Below are positions 14,907 through 22,253 of a stretch of 22,253 nucleotides of DNA, piece by piece. The stretch comes from an uncultured Brachyspira sp. Its GTDB lineage: Bacteria > Spirochaetota > Brachyspiria > Brachyspirales > Brachyspiraceae. The notes beneath the pieces are model-generated. The model was not told the DNA's origin. It made no database searches and worked only from the letters and a program-made list of their open reading frames with translations. The stretch spans positions 1 through 22,253 of the forward strand of contig NZ_CAKVGN010000050.1 of NCBI RefSeq assembly GCF_934747485.1, read 5' to 3'. Each line of letters begins with the position of its first letter. The first letter of the stretch is position 1. Both the position numbers and the translations under genes were made by a program.

Positions 14907-16199
14907 TTACCAAGTGTCAGAATATATTTCACTTTCGTCTGTAAACCAAGCGAGATTAAATCTTCTAAATACTAAATTATAATTATCTTTTCCGCCTGCT
15001 TCTGAAGGCTCTTCAGCAAAAGTAATTATAGTTCCGTCAGGCAATGCATATATAGAAGAATAACAAGATATACCAGGCTGTATAATCTTTTTAGTATTCC
15101 AAGTTTTACCTTCATCTTCACTCATATGCAATGTTAGTTGAGTTCTTTGATTTTTCGAATTACAATTTATAAATAATAATCTGTCTTTAGAATGTCCATT
15201 AGATTTTAATGTATATCTAATACCTTCAGCATTAGCTCTTCCATCTGTTAAACCTACTCCATATTCAACTTTTTTCCAATTGTCATCAACTCCATTAGCT
15301 ACTGCCCAATATCTATCTTTTTCTTCTCCTTCAGCTGGTTCTGGTCTAGCACTCAACAATAATTTGCCTTTATTTTCACCGCTGACAATTTCTGCTATCA
15401 CTTTTGCCTCATTATATCCATTATTATCATATTGTGTTAAACCGCCAACTTGCCAAGTATTGCCACCATCTTTAGAATAATAAGTAGCAACCCCTATTTT
15501 ACTAGTTCCATCTTTACTTGCAACTACTAAAGCACAAACTAATGTACCATCACTAAGAGTAGTACCTCTTCCAGAAGCAGCAAATCCTTTAAAATAGCCA
15601 TTTTGTGTCAATTTACCAGTTGTAAATATGTCTCCCTGAACTTCTTTCCAATCAGACCAAGTTAATCCGTCATCAGTACTTATAGATACAGCTATTGCAG
15701 ATCTTTGTTCAGTATCCCATCTGAATGCTCCCCCTGTAGCAGATAACATTACCAAATTACCAGTAGGTGTATGTTCAAATAGTACAGGGTCTCCATGAGC
15801 ATTTTTTTTTGCTGTAGGTATTTTTCCAACTCTTATATTGTCACTCCAAGTTTTACCGCCGTTTGTACTTCTTCTAACAGTAGGTTCTATTAGATCACAA
15901 TTACCCCATCCTATATCATCATTAGATTTTTTTCTGTTATCAAATGCTGCTATTATAGTATTTTTCTTTGTTAGTAAAACAGCAGGTATGCGATAATATT
16001 GCTTAGGGTCTGAAGTTGTATGCCCTAATGTTATAGTATGTATCATTTGTGCGGTTTTCTGTTCTTCATCAGTGAGAAACCAAGAAGGTTTAGTATTTGT
16101 ATTACCACTGCCTAAATTATTGCGGCTAGGCTTCGCTGGGTTAGTACATGATACTAGAAATGAAAATGCTAACATTAAAAATAATTCTGATTTATTCAT
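14907..16199 (-). CDS. nanH: Exo-alpha-sialidase (GH33) lipoprotein
   Basis: The 430-aa protein starts with a lipoprotein signal peptide ending in the lipobox LVSC (C18), so it should be anchored in a membrane facing outward or to the periplasm. The GH33 arginine motif YRIP is at 69-72. Four Asp-boxes follow: STNGGKTW (111), STDDGLTW (174), SKDGGNTW (242) and SEDEGKTW (360). Likely catalytic residues are R70, E264, R285 and Y380. The C-terminal NLVFRRFNLAW strand is typical. It releases sialic acid from mucin glycans, feeding the transporter and lyase encoded nearby. It is a single catalytic domain without a visible carbohydrate-binding module. AAGGTG lies 7 nt before the ATG. It is convergent with the DUF1232 gene. 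Confidence 0.93.
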   Translation of the reverse strand: MNKSELFLMLAFSFLVSCTNPAKPSRNNLGSGNTNTKPSWFLTDEEQKTAQMIHTITLGHTTSDPKQYYRIPAVLLTKKNTIIAAFDNRKKSNDDIGWGNCDLIEPTVRRSTNGGKTWSDNIRVGKIPTAKKNAHGDPVLFEHTPTGNLVMLSATGGAFRWDTEQRSAIAVSISTDDGLTWSDWKEVQGDIFTTGKLTQNGYFKGFAASGRGTTLSDGTLVCALVVASKDGTSKIGVATYYSKDGGNTWQVGGLTQYDNNGYNEAKVIAEIVSGENKGKLLLSARPEPAEGEEKDRYWAVANGVDDNWKKVEYGVGLTDGRANAEGIRYTLKSNGHSKDRLLFINCNSKNQRTQLTLHMSEDEGKTWNTKKIIQPGISCYSSIYALPDGTIITFAEEPSEAGGKDNYNLVFRRFNLAWFTDESEIYSDTW

Positions 16200-16292
16200 A
16201 ATTTACACCTTATAAATTTGTTGTATAAAAAAATCAATAATATTAATTTAGAATAAACTAAAATAATATGCTGTATTTTATATGTAGTTTTA

Positions 16293-16320
16293 AGTATATC
16301 AAAATAATTTTATATTTCAA
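16293..16320 (-). promoter_or_regulatory. Predicted promoter of the sialidase gene
   Basis: Minus-strand TTGAAA (16320-16315) and TATACT (16298-16293) are spaced by 16 bp. The start would be near 16286, leaving a long AT-rich leader of about 87 nt before the sialidase ATG. The rest of the 480-bp gap 16200-16679 holds the DUF1232 remnant (16412-16492) and the nanA promoter; nothing else is recognised. Confidence 0.5.
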
Positions 16321-16411
16321 TATTTTTTATTTTATTACTAATAGGTATAAAATATGTAGTTATTTTCATACAAATAAATATTATTTTATAAGTATAATGC
16401 AATATTATTTA

Positions 16412-16492
16412 TAAAAAATATAATATTATCAACAACTATTACACTATTCATTTTAATGATTATTATATATATAATAGCCATTATTATTTAAA
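16412..16492 (+). pseudogene. Degenerate copy of the DUF1232 gene 3' end
   Basis: These 26 codons plus stop align without gaps to the last 26 codons of the DUF1232 gene (14783-14863), at about 83% nucleotide identity by hand count. The translation IKNIILSTTITLFILM then continues hydrophobic, with mainly conservative changes from the gene's own tail. No start codon or N-terminal part is present. The fragment and the intact gene are in the same orientation and enclose the sialidase gene. Confidence 0.75.
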
Positions 16493-16601
16493 ATCAAATT
16501 TGTATTTTTGAAAATAACACACTAGTAACTTATATAATGAGATATGTTATATAAAAAAGTATATTTTTTTAATATATTTCTAAAAATATTTACAATAGAT
16601 A

Positions 16602-16630
16602 TTGATTAAATTATACTTAATTTATACAAT
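16602..16630 (+). promoter_or_regulatory. Predicted nanA operon promoter with operator-like repeat in its spacer
   Basis: TTGATT (16602-16607) and TACAAT (16625-16630) have the optimal 17-bp spacing, with a start near 16637 and a 43-nt leader. Positions 16607-16624 form a perfect inverted repeat TAAATTA-TACT-TAATTTA that fills the space between -35 and -10, an ideal place for a repressor. No regulator gene of the sialic acid locus is in the window. Confidence 0.5.
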
Positions 16631-16679
16631 ATATAATATAGGAATATACATAAATATAAAAAATCATAAGGAGGAACAG

Positions 16680-17576
16680 ATGAATAAATGCGAAGGTATA
16701 TTATCAGCTCTAATGACTCCATTTAACAAAAATGGAAAATTAGATGAAAAAGTATTGAGGAAATATGTAAGACATAATATTGACCGTATGAAAGTTAATG
16801 GCTTATATGTCGGGGGCTCTACTGGAGAGGGGCTATTAATGTCTAAAGATGAAAGAATGGCTGTATTAGAAATTACAAAAGAAGAAGTTAATGGAAAAAT
16901 ACCTCTAATAGCACATGTAGGTACATTAAATCTTAATGAAGCTTGTGAAATGGCACAAAAAGCAGAAGAATTAGGATACGACTTAATATCAGCTGTTACT
17001 CCATATTATTATCCATTTTCATTTAATGATATCAGCAAATATTATAATACAATTCTAAAAGCAACAAATAAAATTCCTTTAGTAATATATTTCTTACCTA
17101 GTCTATCAAACAACAGCATATCATTAGATGATTTCGGAAAACTATTTGAAGATAAAAGAGTTATGGGTATAAAATATACTTCATCAGATTTATTCTTATT
17201 AGAAAGATTAATACAAAAATTCCCAGACAAAATGATGTGGGCTGGTTTTGATGAATTATTAATAGCATATGCTTCTTATGGTTTAAGATCAGGAATTGGT
17301 TCTACATACAACATACAAGCTCCTTTAGCAAGAAAAGTAGTAGATGCGGTTGAGGCTAAAGATTTATCTAAAGCTTTAAAAATACAGCATGATATGAATG
17401 ATATAATTAAAACTTTATTAAGCGTAGGAATATATCCAGCACTTAAAGAATGTATCGCTTTCTATGATTCTTCAGCTGTTTCTTATTGCAGAGCACCTAT
17501 GGGTTCAAAACCGCTTGGAAAATCAGAGAAAAAAATATTAAAAGATATGTTTGATAAATATTTGTCTAAACTATAA
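16680..17576 (+). CDS. nanA: N-acetylneuraminate lyase
   Basis: The start at 16680 is chosen because TAAGGAGG lies 5 nt upstream; the open frame extends further upstream but into the predicted promoter. The resulting 298 aa match the usual NanA length. DHDPS/NAL-family residues are in canonical positions: GSTGE at 46-50, Y137 in IYFLPS and Schiff-base K165 in GIKYTS, the same numbers as E. coli NanA. The enzyme splits N-acetylneuraminate into ManNAc and pyruvate in the cytosol. It is the first gene of a plus-strand operon with nanQ, a SiaT-like symporter and nanM, and a hairpin directly after its stop probably lowers downstream expression. Confidence 0.94.
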   Translation: MNKCEGILSALMTPFNKNGKLDEKVLRKYVRHNIDRMKVNGLYVGGSTGEGLLMSKDERMAVLEITKEEVNGKIPLIAHVGTLNLNEACEMAQKAEELGYDLISAVTPYYYPFSFNDISKYYNTILKATNKIPLVIYFLPSLSNNSISLDDFGKLFEDKRVMGIKYTSSDLFLLERLIQKFPDKMMWAGFDELLIAYASYGLRSGIGSTYNIQAPLARKVVDAVEAKDLSKALKIQHDMNDIIKTLLSVGIYPALKECIAFYDSSAVSYCRAPMGSKPLGKSEKKILKDMFDKYLSKL

Positions 17577-17584
17577 TATATTTT

Positions 17585-17620
17585 AGGGTGCTGCCTTTTT
17601 GTTGCGGCACTCTTATTTTT
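17585..17620 (+). terminator. Intergenic terminator/attenuator between nanA and nanQ
   Basis: AGGGTGCTGC (17585-17594) pairs with GCGGCACTCT (17604-17613), a 10-bp stem with two G-U pairs and a 9-nt loop, followed by TATTTTT. It lies 8 bp after the nanA stop. Since the next three genes are co-directional sialic acid genes without a clear separate promoter, it may be a partial terminator that sets higher nanA expression. Confidence 0.65.
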
Positions 17621-17649
17621 AATTAATTTTTATAAAAGGAAGTTGTTTT

Positions 17650-18114
17650 ATGATATTAAAGCCAATAAAAAGTGAGTTCAATCAAAATTTTCATGACACT
17701 ATATGGAAAGCTAAAAATTACATTAGAGAGCATTATGAAGAATTAAAGAAACTGCCTAATGGAAAACATTTACTAGACAAAGAAATATGCGAAGGAGCTT
17801 TTATTAATGTTACAGAATATGATAACAAAGATAATCCTCCTTGGGAATCACATTTAAAATATGTAGATGTTCAAATAATTTTTGAAGGTTCTGAAGATTT
17901 TATTATAGCAAACACTTCAACATTAAAACCAAAAACTTATGATGAAGCTTCAGACTATCATGATTGGGAAGGAGAAGGAACTGTTCGTTTAACTTTATCT
18001 CAAGGAGAAATGCTTATACTTCTTCCTTATGATGCTCATAGAGTAGGACTTCCGCCAAAAAGCGGTAAAAATCATGTTAAAAAAGCTATAGTTAAAGTTC
18101 CATACAAAGCTTAA
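17650..18114 (+). CDS. nanQ: YhcH/YjgK/YiaL family protein, N-acetylneuraminate anomerase
   Basis: The 154-aa cupin-like protein carries the family metal-site motif ESHLKYVDVQ (E66, H68, D73), then LPYDAHRVG with H130 and KKAIVKVP at 145-151. In E. coli the homologue (YhcH, renamed NanQ) speeds anomer interconversion of cytosolic sialic acid for the lyase. Position between nanA and the transporter gene supports that role over the YiaL/YjgK paralogues. AAGGA lies about 10 nt before the ATG. Confidence 0.88.
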   Translation: MILKPIKSEFNQNFHDTIWKAKNYIREHYEELKKLPNGKHLLDKEICEGAFINVTEYDNKDNPPWESHLKYVDVQIIFEGSEDFIIANTSTLKPKTYDEASDYHDWEGEGTVRLTLSQGEMLILLPYDAHRVGLPPKSGKNHVKKAIVKVPYKA

Positions 18115-18184
18115 TAACTATACTTTCTTAAAATAACAAACAACATTTTTTATAAATAATATTTTAATAATAGGAGAAAATTAT

Positions 18185-19717
18185 ATGGCTTGGCATTGGT
18201 TTGACTGGATAGTCATAGGGCTATACTTTGTCGTAATGTTTTTTATTGGTATGTTCTTTGCTAAAAGAACTAAATCTACAGATGATTATTTCAAAGCTGG
18301 AGGAAGGGTTCCTGCTTTAGTAACTGCAATGAGTATTTATGCTACTGCTTTATCATCTATTTCATTTATTGCTATACCTGCTTCTGTTTATAACAATAGC
18401 TGGTTGCTTGGTATGGCACCATTGGGAATTATCTTAATGGTATTATGGGCAGCATATACTTTTGTACCATTCTTTAGAAGAGTTAATGTTACTACTGCTT
18501 ATGAATATTTAGGAAGAAGATTTGATAATTCTTTTAGACTTATTGGTAGTTTAACATTTATACTTTTCCACGTTGTAAGAATGGCTATAGTAATTTATCT
18601 TCCTACACTAGCTATACAACAAGTTGTGCCGACATTAAACCCTGTGCTAATCACTATTATAGTATCAATTTTCTGTGTTGCTTATACATCTATGGGAGGT
18701 ATTGAGGCAGTATTATGGTCTGATGCTGTACAAACTGTTGTACTTCTTTTGGGTGCTTTTTTAGTAATTATAGTAGGTTTCTCTTCTGCTCCTGAAGGTG
18801 TAGGACAAGGCTTTAAACTTTTAGCTGATGACGGTAAAATTATAAGCTCTGATTTCTTCTCTTTAGATTTAGCTAAATCTAGTATTTGGGTTATGATAGT
18901 TGGAGGATTCGTAAACTCTATTTGTTCTTATGTGGGCAGCCAAGACATAGTTCAAAGATATGCTACAAACAAAGATGAACATGAAGCTAAAAAAAGTTTA
19001 TTTATGAATGTTCCTTTGCTTTGTACTAGTATTGTAATATTTATAGGTATGGGTTCTGCTTTATATATTTATTTCCACTTTAAAGCTACTTTACCAGAAA
19101 ACATTAACGGTAATGCTATACTTCCATACTTTATAGTAAATGCTTTACCTGTTGGTATATCTGGTCTTGTAATAGCTGCTATATTTGCTGCTGCTCAGTC
19201 TACAGTATCTTCAAGTTTAAACTCTGTTTCTACTTGTATGACTGCAGATATTTTAGAATATTTCAAATCTGGAATGGAAGATAAAAGCAAACTTAAATTT
19301 GCAAGAATTTCAAGCTGGATAGTAGGTATATTCAGTACATTGCTTGCTATTTATTTTATATACAATGGTCAAGGCGACATGTTCTTATATTTCCAAGCTA
19401 TCACTGGTCTTTTGGGAGGCCCTATAGCTGGAGTATTCTTAATTGGTATATTCTTTGATAAAGTAGAATCTAAAGCTGTATGGATTGGTTTTATAGTTTC
19501 TGTAATAATTGCATTCTATGTGAGCGACCCTGCTGGTATGCTTACTAAGTTTATACCGGGTTATGTTAAACCTAAAATATTTGAGTTTATGTTGTCATTT
19601 ATAATCATAGGCTCTAGTGTAATAGTATCTTTTATAGCTTCTTTCTTCTTTGGAAAACCAAGCGAAGAAAAAATAAAAGGTTTAACTTACTCTACTACTA
19701 TTAAAAATCAAAAATAA
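18185..19717 (+). CDS. siaT: SSS family sodium-coupled sialic acid symporter (SiaT-like)
   Basis: The 510-aa membrane protein aligns with Proteus mirabilis SiaT (recalled) along its length: the DDYFKAGGRVP loop, ALSSISFIAIPA, TTAYEYLGRRFD, FHVVRMAI, GGIEAVLWSD, SQDIVQRY and AAQSTVSSSLNS (336-347). Residues corresponding to the SiaT ligand site are S57, S60 (Thr in SiaT) and R132, which would bind the sialate carboxylate. It should import N-acetylneuraminate with sodium across the inner membrane. AGGAG lies 9 nt before the ATG. It lies between nanQ and nanM. It differs strongly from the other SSS gene at 5690-7138, matching the different substrates. Confidence 0.9.
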   Translation: MAWHWFDWIVIGLYFVVMFFIGMFFAKRTKSTDDYFKAGGRVPALVTAMSIYATALSSISFIAIPASVYNNSWLLGMAPLGIILMVLWAAYTFVPFFRRVNVTTAYEYLGRRFDNSFRLIGSLTFILFHVVRMAIVIYLPTLAIQQVVPTLNPVLITIIVSIFCVAYTSMGGIEAVLWSDAVQTVVLLLGAFLVIIVGFSSAPEGVGQGFKLLADDGKIISSDFFSLDLAKSSIWVMIVGGFVNSICSYVGSQDIVQRYATNKDEHEAKKSLFMNVPLLCTSIVIFIGMGSALYIYFHFKATLPENINGNAILPYFIVNALPVGISGLVIAAIFAAAQSTVSSSLNSVSTCMTADILEYFKSGMEDKSKLKFARISSWIVGIFSTLLAIYFIYNGQGDMFLYFQAITGLLGGPIAGVFLIGIFFDKVESKAVWIGFIVSVIIAFYVSDPAGMLTKFIPGYVKPKIFEFMLSFIIIGSSVIVSFIASFFFGKPSEEKIKGLTYSTTIKNQK

Positions 19718-19754
19718 TAGTGAGTTTTTTAGATTATATAATAAGGAAATAAAA

Positions 19755-20912
19755 ATGAAAAAATTATGTGTGATATTATCTATTATATTTGCCGTTAGCT
19801 GTTCAAGCAGCAATACTGCTTCTTCAGGTAATAATGCTAATATATTAGATTCTAAAACTGATAAAAAAATAGTTTGGGAAATGGGCGGACGTTTGCCTGC
19901 TCAAACAGGAATGGATAAAAACATCGGCACTGCTGGTTTGTTGTATGGTTCTTTAGAAAACAAATATATTGTTGTAGGCGGTGGTGCTAACTTCCCTGAA
20001 GAATCTGTACTTAACGGCGGATCTAAAAAAACTTATTCTGACATCTATATGCTTGAAGATAAAAACGGAGTATTAGAAGTTGTTGAGCATATCAATTGGG
20101 AAAATGAATTAGGATATGGTGCTTCTGTAACTGTTACAAACGGAATATACTATATCGGCGGCTCTTCAAACCCTGAAGCTGATGATGATATATTGTTTAT
20201 CACATTAAAAAATAATAAATTAAATGTTGAAAAAATAGGCGATTTACCTTTCACATTACAAAATGGTGTTGCTGTTTATAAAGACAATAAATTATATATT
20301 ATCACTGGAAAACAATCAGGCAAAGGAAGCGACAAAGTTTATGAATATGATTTAGCTACAAAAGAGACTAAAGAATTAGCTCCTGTACCTAATCAGACAA
20401 GCAGAACTCAGGCAGTTGCTCAACTATTAAACGGCAATATATATGTGTTTAGCGGCGGAGATGCTACTGCTTATACTGATGGTTATAAATATGATTTTGC
20501 CAACAACACTTGGGAAGCTGTTTCTGATGTAGCTCTTAACAATGAAGGAATATCTTTGCTTGGTGCTGTATCAGTTAAGCTTAATGAACAAGAAATGCTT
20601 GTTATAGGCGGTTTTAATAAAGCTGTTTATGATGATGCTGTTTATAATTTGGGAAATCTTCAAGACGAAGCATTGGCTGATTTTAGAGCTGGTTATTTTG
20701 GTGCTGACCCTTATGAGTTTGATTGGAACAGCAAAATATTAATTTATAACTGTGAATCTAATACTTGGAAAACAATAGGAGAAGTTCCTTTTGATGCTCC
20801 TTGCGGAGAGGGTTTAATATTAATAGGAAATAAAATATATTCTATTAATGGTGAGATTAAACCGGGTGTTAGAACAGACAAAATGTATGTAGGCACTATA
20901 ATGGCTAAATAA
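19755..20912 (+). CDS. nanM: N-acetylneuraminate epimerase (mutarotase), Kelch-repeat lipoprotein
   Basis: The 385-aa protein has a short signal peptide ending in AVSC (C16), a lipobox, so it is probably a lipoprotein; E. coli NanM is soluble and periplasmic. Kelch-type GG doublets at about 75, 135, 234 and 285 fit a six-bladed propeller. The diagnostic C-terminal motif NGEIKPGVRTD is at 365-375, and a YF...ILIY segment before it matches NanM. It converts alpha- to beta-sialic acid outside the cytosol, speeding uptake after the sialidase acts. It is the last gene of the operon, 37 bp after the transporter, with AAGGAA before the ATG and a strong terminator after it. Confidence 0.92.
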   Translation: MKKLCVILSIIFAVSCSSSNTASSGNNANILDSKTDKKIVWEMGGRLPAQTGMDKNIGTAGLLYGSLENKYIVVGGGANFPEESVLNGGSKKTYSDIYMLEDKNGVLEVVEHINWENELGYGASVTVTNGIYYIGGSSNPEADDDILFITLKNNKLNVEKIGDLPFTLQNGVAVYKDNKLYIITGKQSGKGSDKVYEYDLATKETKELAPVPNQTSRTQAVAQLLNGNIYVFSGGDATAYTDGYKYDFANNTWEAVSDVALNNEGISLLGAVSVKLNEQEMLVIGGFNKAVYDDAVYNLGNLQDEALADFRAGYFGADPYEFDWNSKILIYNCESNTWKTIGEVPFDAPCGEGLILIGNKIYSINGEIKPGVRTDKMYVGTIMAK

Positions 20913-20935
20913 AAATTATTAAATTAGTAATTAAT

Positions 20936-20971
20936 AAAGGGCTTTATCTACAAAAAGATGAAGCCCTTTTT
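20936..20971 (+). terminator. Rho-independent terminator of the nan operon
   Basis: AAAGGGCTTTATC (20936-20948) pairs with GATGAAGCCCTTT (20957-20969), a 13-bp stem with one G-U pair around an 8-nt loop, with a T-run at its 3' side. It lies between nanM and the convergent methyltransferase gene; the opposite strand has a weaker U-tail, so it serves mainly nanM. Confidence 0.85.
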
Positions 20972-20985
20972 AATGCATTAAAAAT

Positions 20986-21732
20986 TTATTTCAAACACAA
21001 TGTAGCCCAGAATGTAGGTACATTATATTCATGAAGCACTCCTTCTCCATTGGTGTCTTCATAAATATCAATTAGTTTAAAACCGCACTTTAATTGACCT
21101 CTTATCTGTTCTTCAATAGTATGAGAAAATTGAATACCGTCATTTTTACTTAACAATTCATCTAATAATTTTTTATCTTTTAAAGGGTTGAAAGGAAGTT
21201 TATATTTAATCTCTTTGCTATTTTCATCAAATAAAAAATTAATTCCATTATCAAGTCCACACATAAGCCTGCCGCCTTTTTTTAATACCCTATAACATTC
21301 ACTCCATACATGAGAAACATTCTCTATATAACAATTAGAAACAGGGTGAAAAATTAAATCAAAGCTCTCATCTTCAAATGGGAATTTTTTTGTCATATCA
21401 TATTTTATAGCGTTTATACTATAACCTTCTCTCTTTGCTACAAACACATCATTATCTATCTGTTTTTGAGAATAATCTATTAATGTACATTTAGCTCCTA
21501 AAGCTGCAAATATAGGCATCTGCTGACCTCCTCCAGAAGCAAGCCCCAACACATTTTTATTTTCCAAATTTCCAAACCATTCTTTAGGAACATTTTTAGT
21601 TGGAGTTAAAAGCATATCCCACTTTCCATTTTTAGCTTCTAAAAACTTTTCATGTGTAATAGGAACGCCCCATACCCAACCATCTTCAACCCATTTATCT
21701 ATAGTTAAAGAATTAATTTTTGTATAATCCAT
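20986..21732 (-). CDS. Class I SAM-dependent methyltransferase
   Basis: The 248-aa cytosolic protein has a Rossmann methyltransferase core: motif I VLGLASGGGQ at 61-70, an acidic D86 at the end of strand 2 (TLIDYS), D112 and the motif FDLIFHPVSNC at 124-134, then RVLKKGGRL at 148-156. This is the Methyltransf_11 type that acts on small molecules; the substrate is not identifiable. Upstream AAGGGG lies about 8 nt before the ATG. It is followed by the shared terminator and preceded by a small lipoprotein gene in the same direction, 45 bp away. Confidence 0.8.
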   Translation of the reverse strand: MDYTKINSLTIDKWVEDGWVWGVPITHEKFLEAKNGKWDMLLTPTKNVPKEWFGNLENKNVLGLASGGGQQMPIFAALGAKCTLIDYSQKQIDNDVFVAKREGYSINAIKYDMTKKFPFEDESFDLIFHPVSNCYIENVSHVWSECYRVLKKGGRLMCGLDNGINFLFDENSKEIKYKLPFNPLKDKKLLDELLSKNDGIQFSHTIEEQIRGQLKCGFKLIDIYEDTNGEGVLHEYNVPTFWATLCLK

Positions 21733-21777
21733 ATAAGACCCCTTATTATTAGATTATTACTCTATATCATTATGCAT

Positions 21778-22122
21778 TTATTGCTTTGTGAAAACTCCGC
21801 TTTTTCCGTCTGCCTGAACATTTGCTGTAGTATCACTTGTAAACACAAGATCAACTGAGAAAGTTTTACCAGCAAATGTTGTGCTTGCAGAATAATGGTC
21901 ATCGCTATGTTTTGTGATAAGAGCTGCAGAAACACTAATATTCTCATATTTTAATGAACCGTCAGAATTAATTGTTACTGTTTTTCCTAAAAGCTCTCCT
22001 TCTGTGCAAATCCAAGTGCCTTCATAGTTCTTACTTATTCCTAATATATTATCAGTTTTACAGCCTATTATAACAATACTTAAAATACTTAAAGATAATA
22101 ATAAAACTAATTTTTTCATCAT
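21778..22122 (-). CDS. Small hypothetical lipoprotein
   Basis: From the ATG at 22122 the product is 114 aa; a TTG one codon upstream and a second ATG one codon downstream are alternative starts, and AAGGAG lies 10 nt upstream. The N-terminus is a lipoprotein signal peptide ending IIGC (C21). The mature part is about 94 residues, Ser/Thr-rich and probably beta-stranded (YEGTWICTEG, KTVTINSDGSLKYE, ADGKSGVFTKQ), like lipocalin-type lipoproteins. I do not recognise a specific family. Confidence 0.75.
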   Translation of the reverse strand: MMKKLVLLLSLSILSIVIIGCKTDNILGISKNYEGTWICTEGELLGKTVTINSDGSLKYENISVSAALITKHSDDHYSASTTFAGKTFSVDLVFTSDTTANVQADGKSGVFTKQ

Positions 22123-22148
22123 CAAATAAACTCTCCTTAAATATAATT

Positions 22149-22177
22149 AATATAATACAATAATATATTTATAGCAA
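22149..22177 (-). promoter_or_regulatory. Possible promoter of the small lipoprotein gene
   Basis: Minus-strand TTGCTA (22177-22172) and TATATT (22154-22149) are spaced by 17 bp, about 27 bp before the ATG. The match is modest. The remaining bases to the window end show no gene I can support. Confidence 0.3.
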
Positions 22178-22253
22178 TTATGCACAGGAGCCAGACATAT
22201 TGCAGTTAGGAATTCCTTAATTTCTTAAAGTATAGCATAGGTGTATCATAATT

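Noticed and set aside
15280..15480. Plus-strand 66-aa frame within the sialidase gene
   Set aside because: It is antisense to the Asp-box region of GH33 and has no initiation signals.
16530..16554. Two TTATATAA octamers 17 bp apart upstream of nanA
   Set aside because: Self-complementary A/T octamers are expected by chance in this composition and no further symmetry was seen.
22210..22223. AGGAATTCCT palindrome near the right edge
   Set aside because: A single 10-bp palindrome in non-coding DNA with no gene or promoter tied to it.

Overview
The window is about 22 kb of very AT-rich bacterial chromosome with strong AGGAG-type ribosome sites, short intergenic gaps and A/T-ending codons. It encodes several lipoproteins, and it combines sialic-acid scavenging with sugar-acid catabolism. 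This suggests an anaerobic, mucus-associated gut bacterium. The style fits a Brachyspira-like spirochaete, but that is inference; there is no rRNA or other marker gene here. I see no tRNA, rRNA or CRISPR array.

Region 1 (about 80-10979, minus strand) is a sugar-acid regulon. A FadR-type GntR regulator with its own near-consensus promoter lies upstream of nine tightly packed genes. In order of transcription these are a KDPG-type aldolase, a PfkB-type KDG kinase, galactonate dehydratase (DgoD), a sodium:solute symporter, a D-2-hydroxyacid dehydrogenase, an amidohydrolase, a SelA/DgaE-like PLP lyase, RidA and an IlvD/Edd-family dehydratase. Three unrelated enzyme types that form 2-keto-3-deoxy acids appear to feed one kinase/aldolase pair giving pyruvate and glyceraldehyde 3-phosphate. 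The amidohydrolase, PLP lyase and RidA look like an added branch for an N-acylated amino acid or amino sugar acid. A perfect 12-bp palindrome sits at the predicted transcription start of the operon.

Region 2 (about 11049-13131, minus strand) is a compact Type II restriction-modification cassette. It has a beta-class DNA methyltransferase of HinfI/CcrM type and a PD-(D/E)xK endonuclease that overlaps it by 8 bp. It is bordered by related terminator-like repeats, and a G-quadruplex-capable tract lies upstream of it.

Region 3 (about 13093-20971) is a sialic acid locus. On the minus strand are an N-acylglucosamine 2-epimerase and a lipoprotein sialidase. On the plus strand is an operon nanA - nanQ (yhcH) - SiaT-type symporter - nanM. 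Together these release, mutarotate, import and cleave sialic acid and convert ManNAc to GlcNAc. Kinase, deacetylase and deaminase steps are not in the window. A small DUF1232 membrane-protein gene lies inside the locus, and a degenerate copy of its 3' end lies on the other side of the sialidase, so the sialidase is bracketed by direct repeats.

Region 4 (20986-22253) has a SAM-dependent methyltransferase and a small lipoprotein, both minus strand. The left edge (1-76) may be the end of an insertion sequence.
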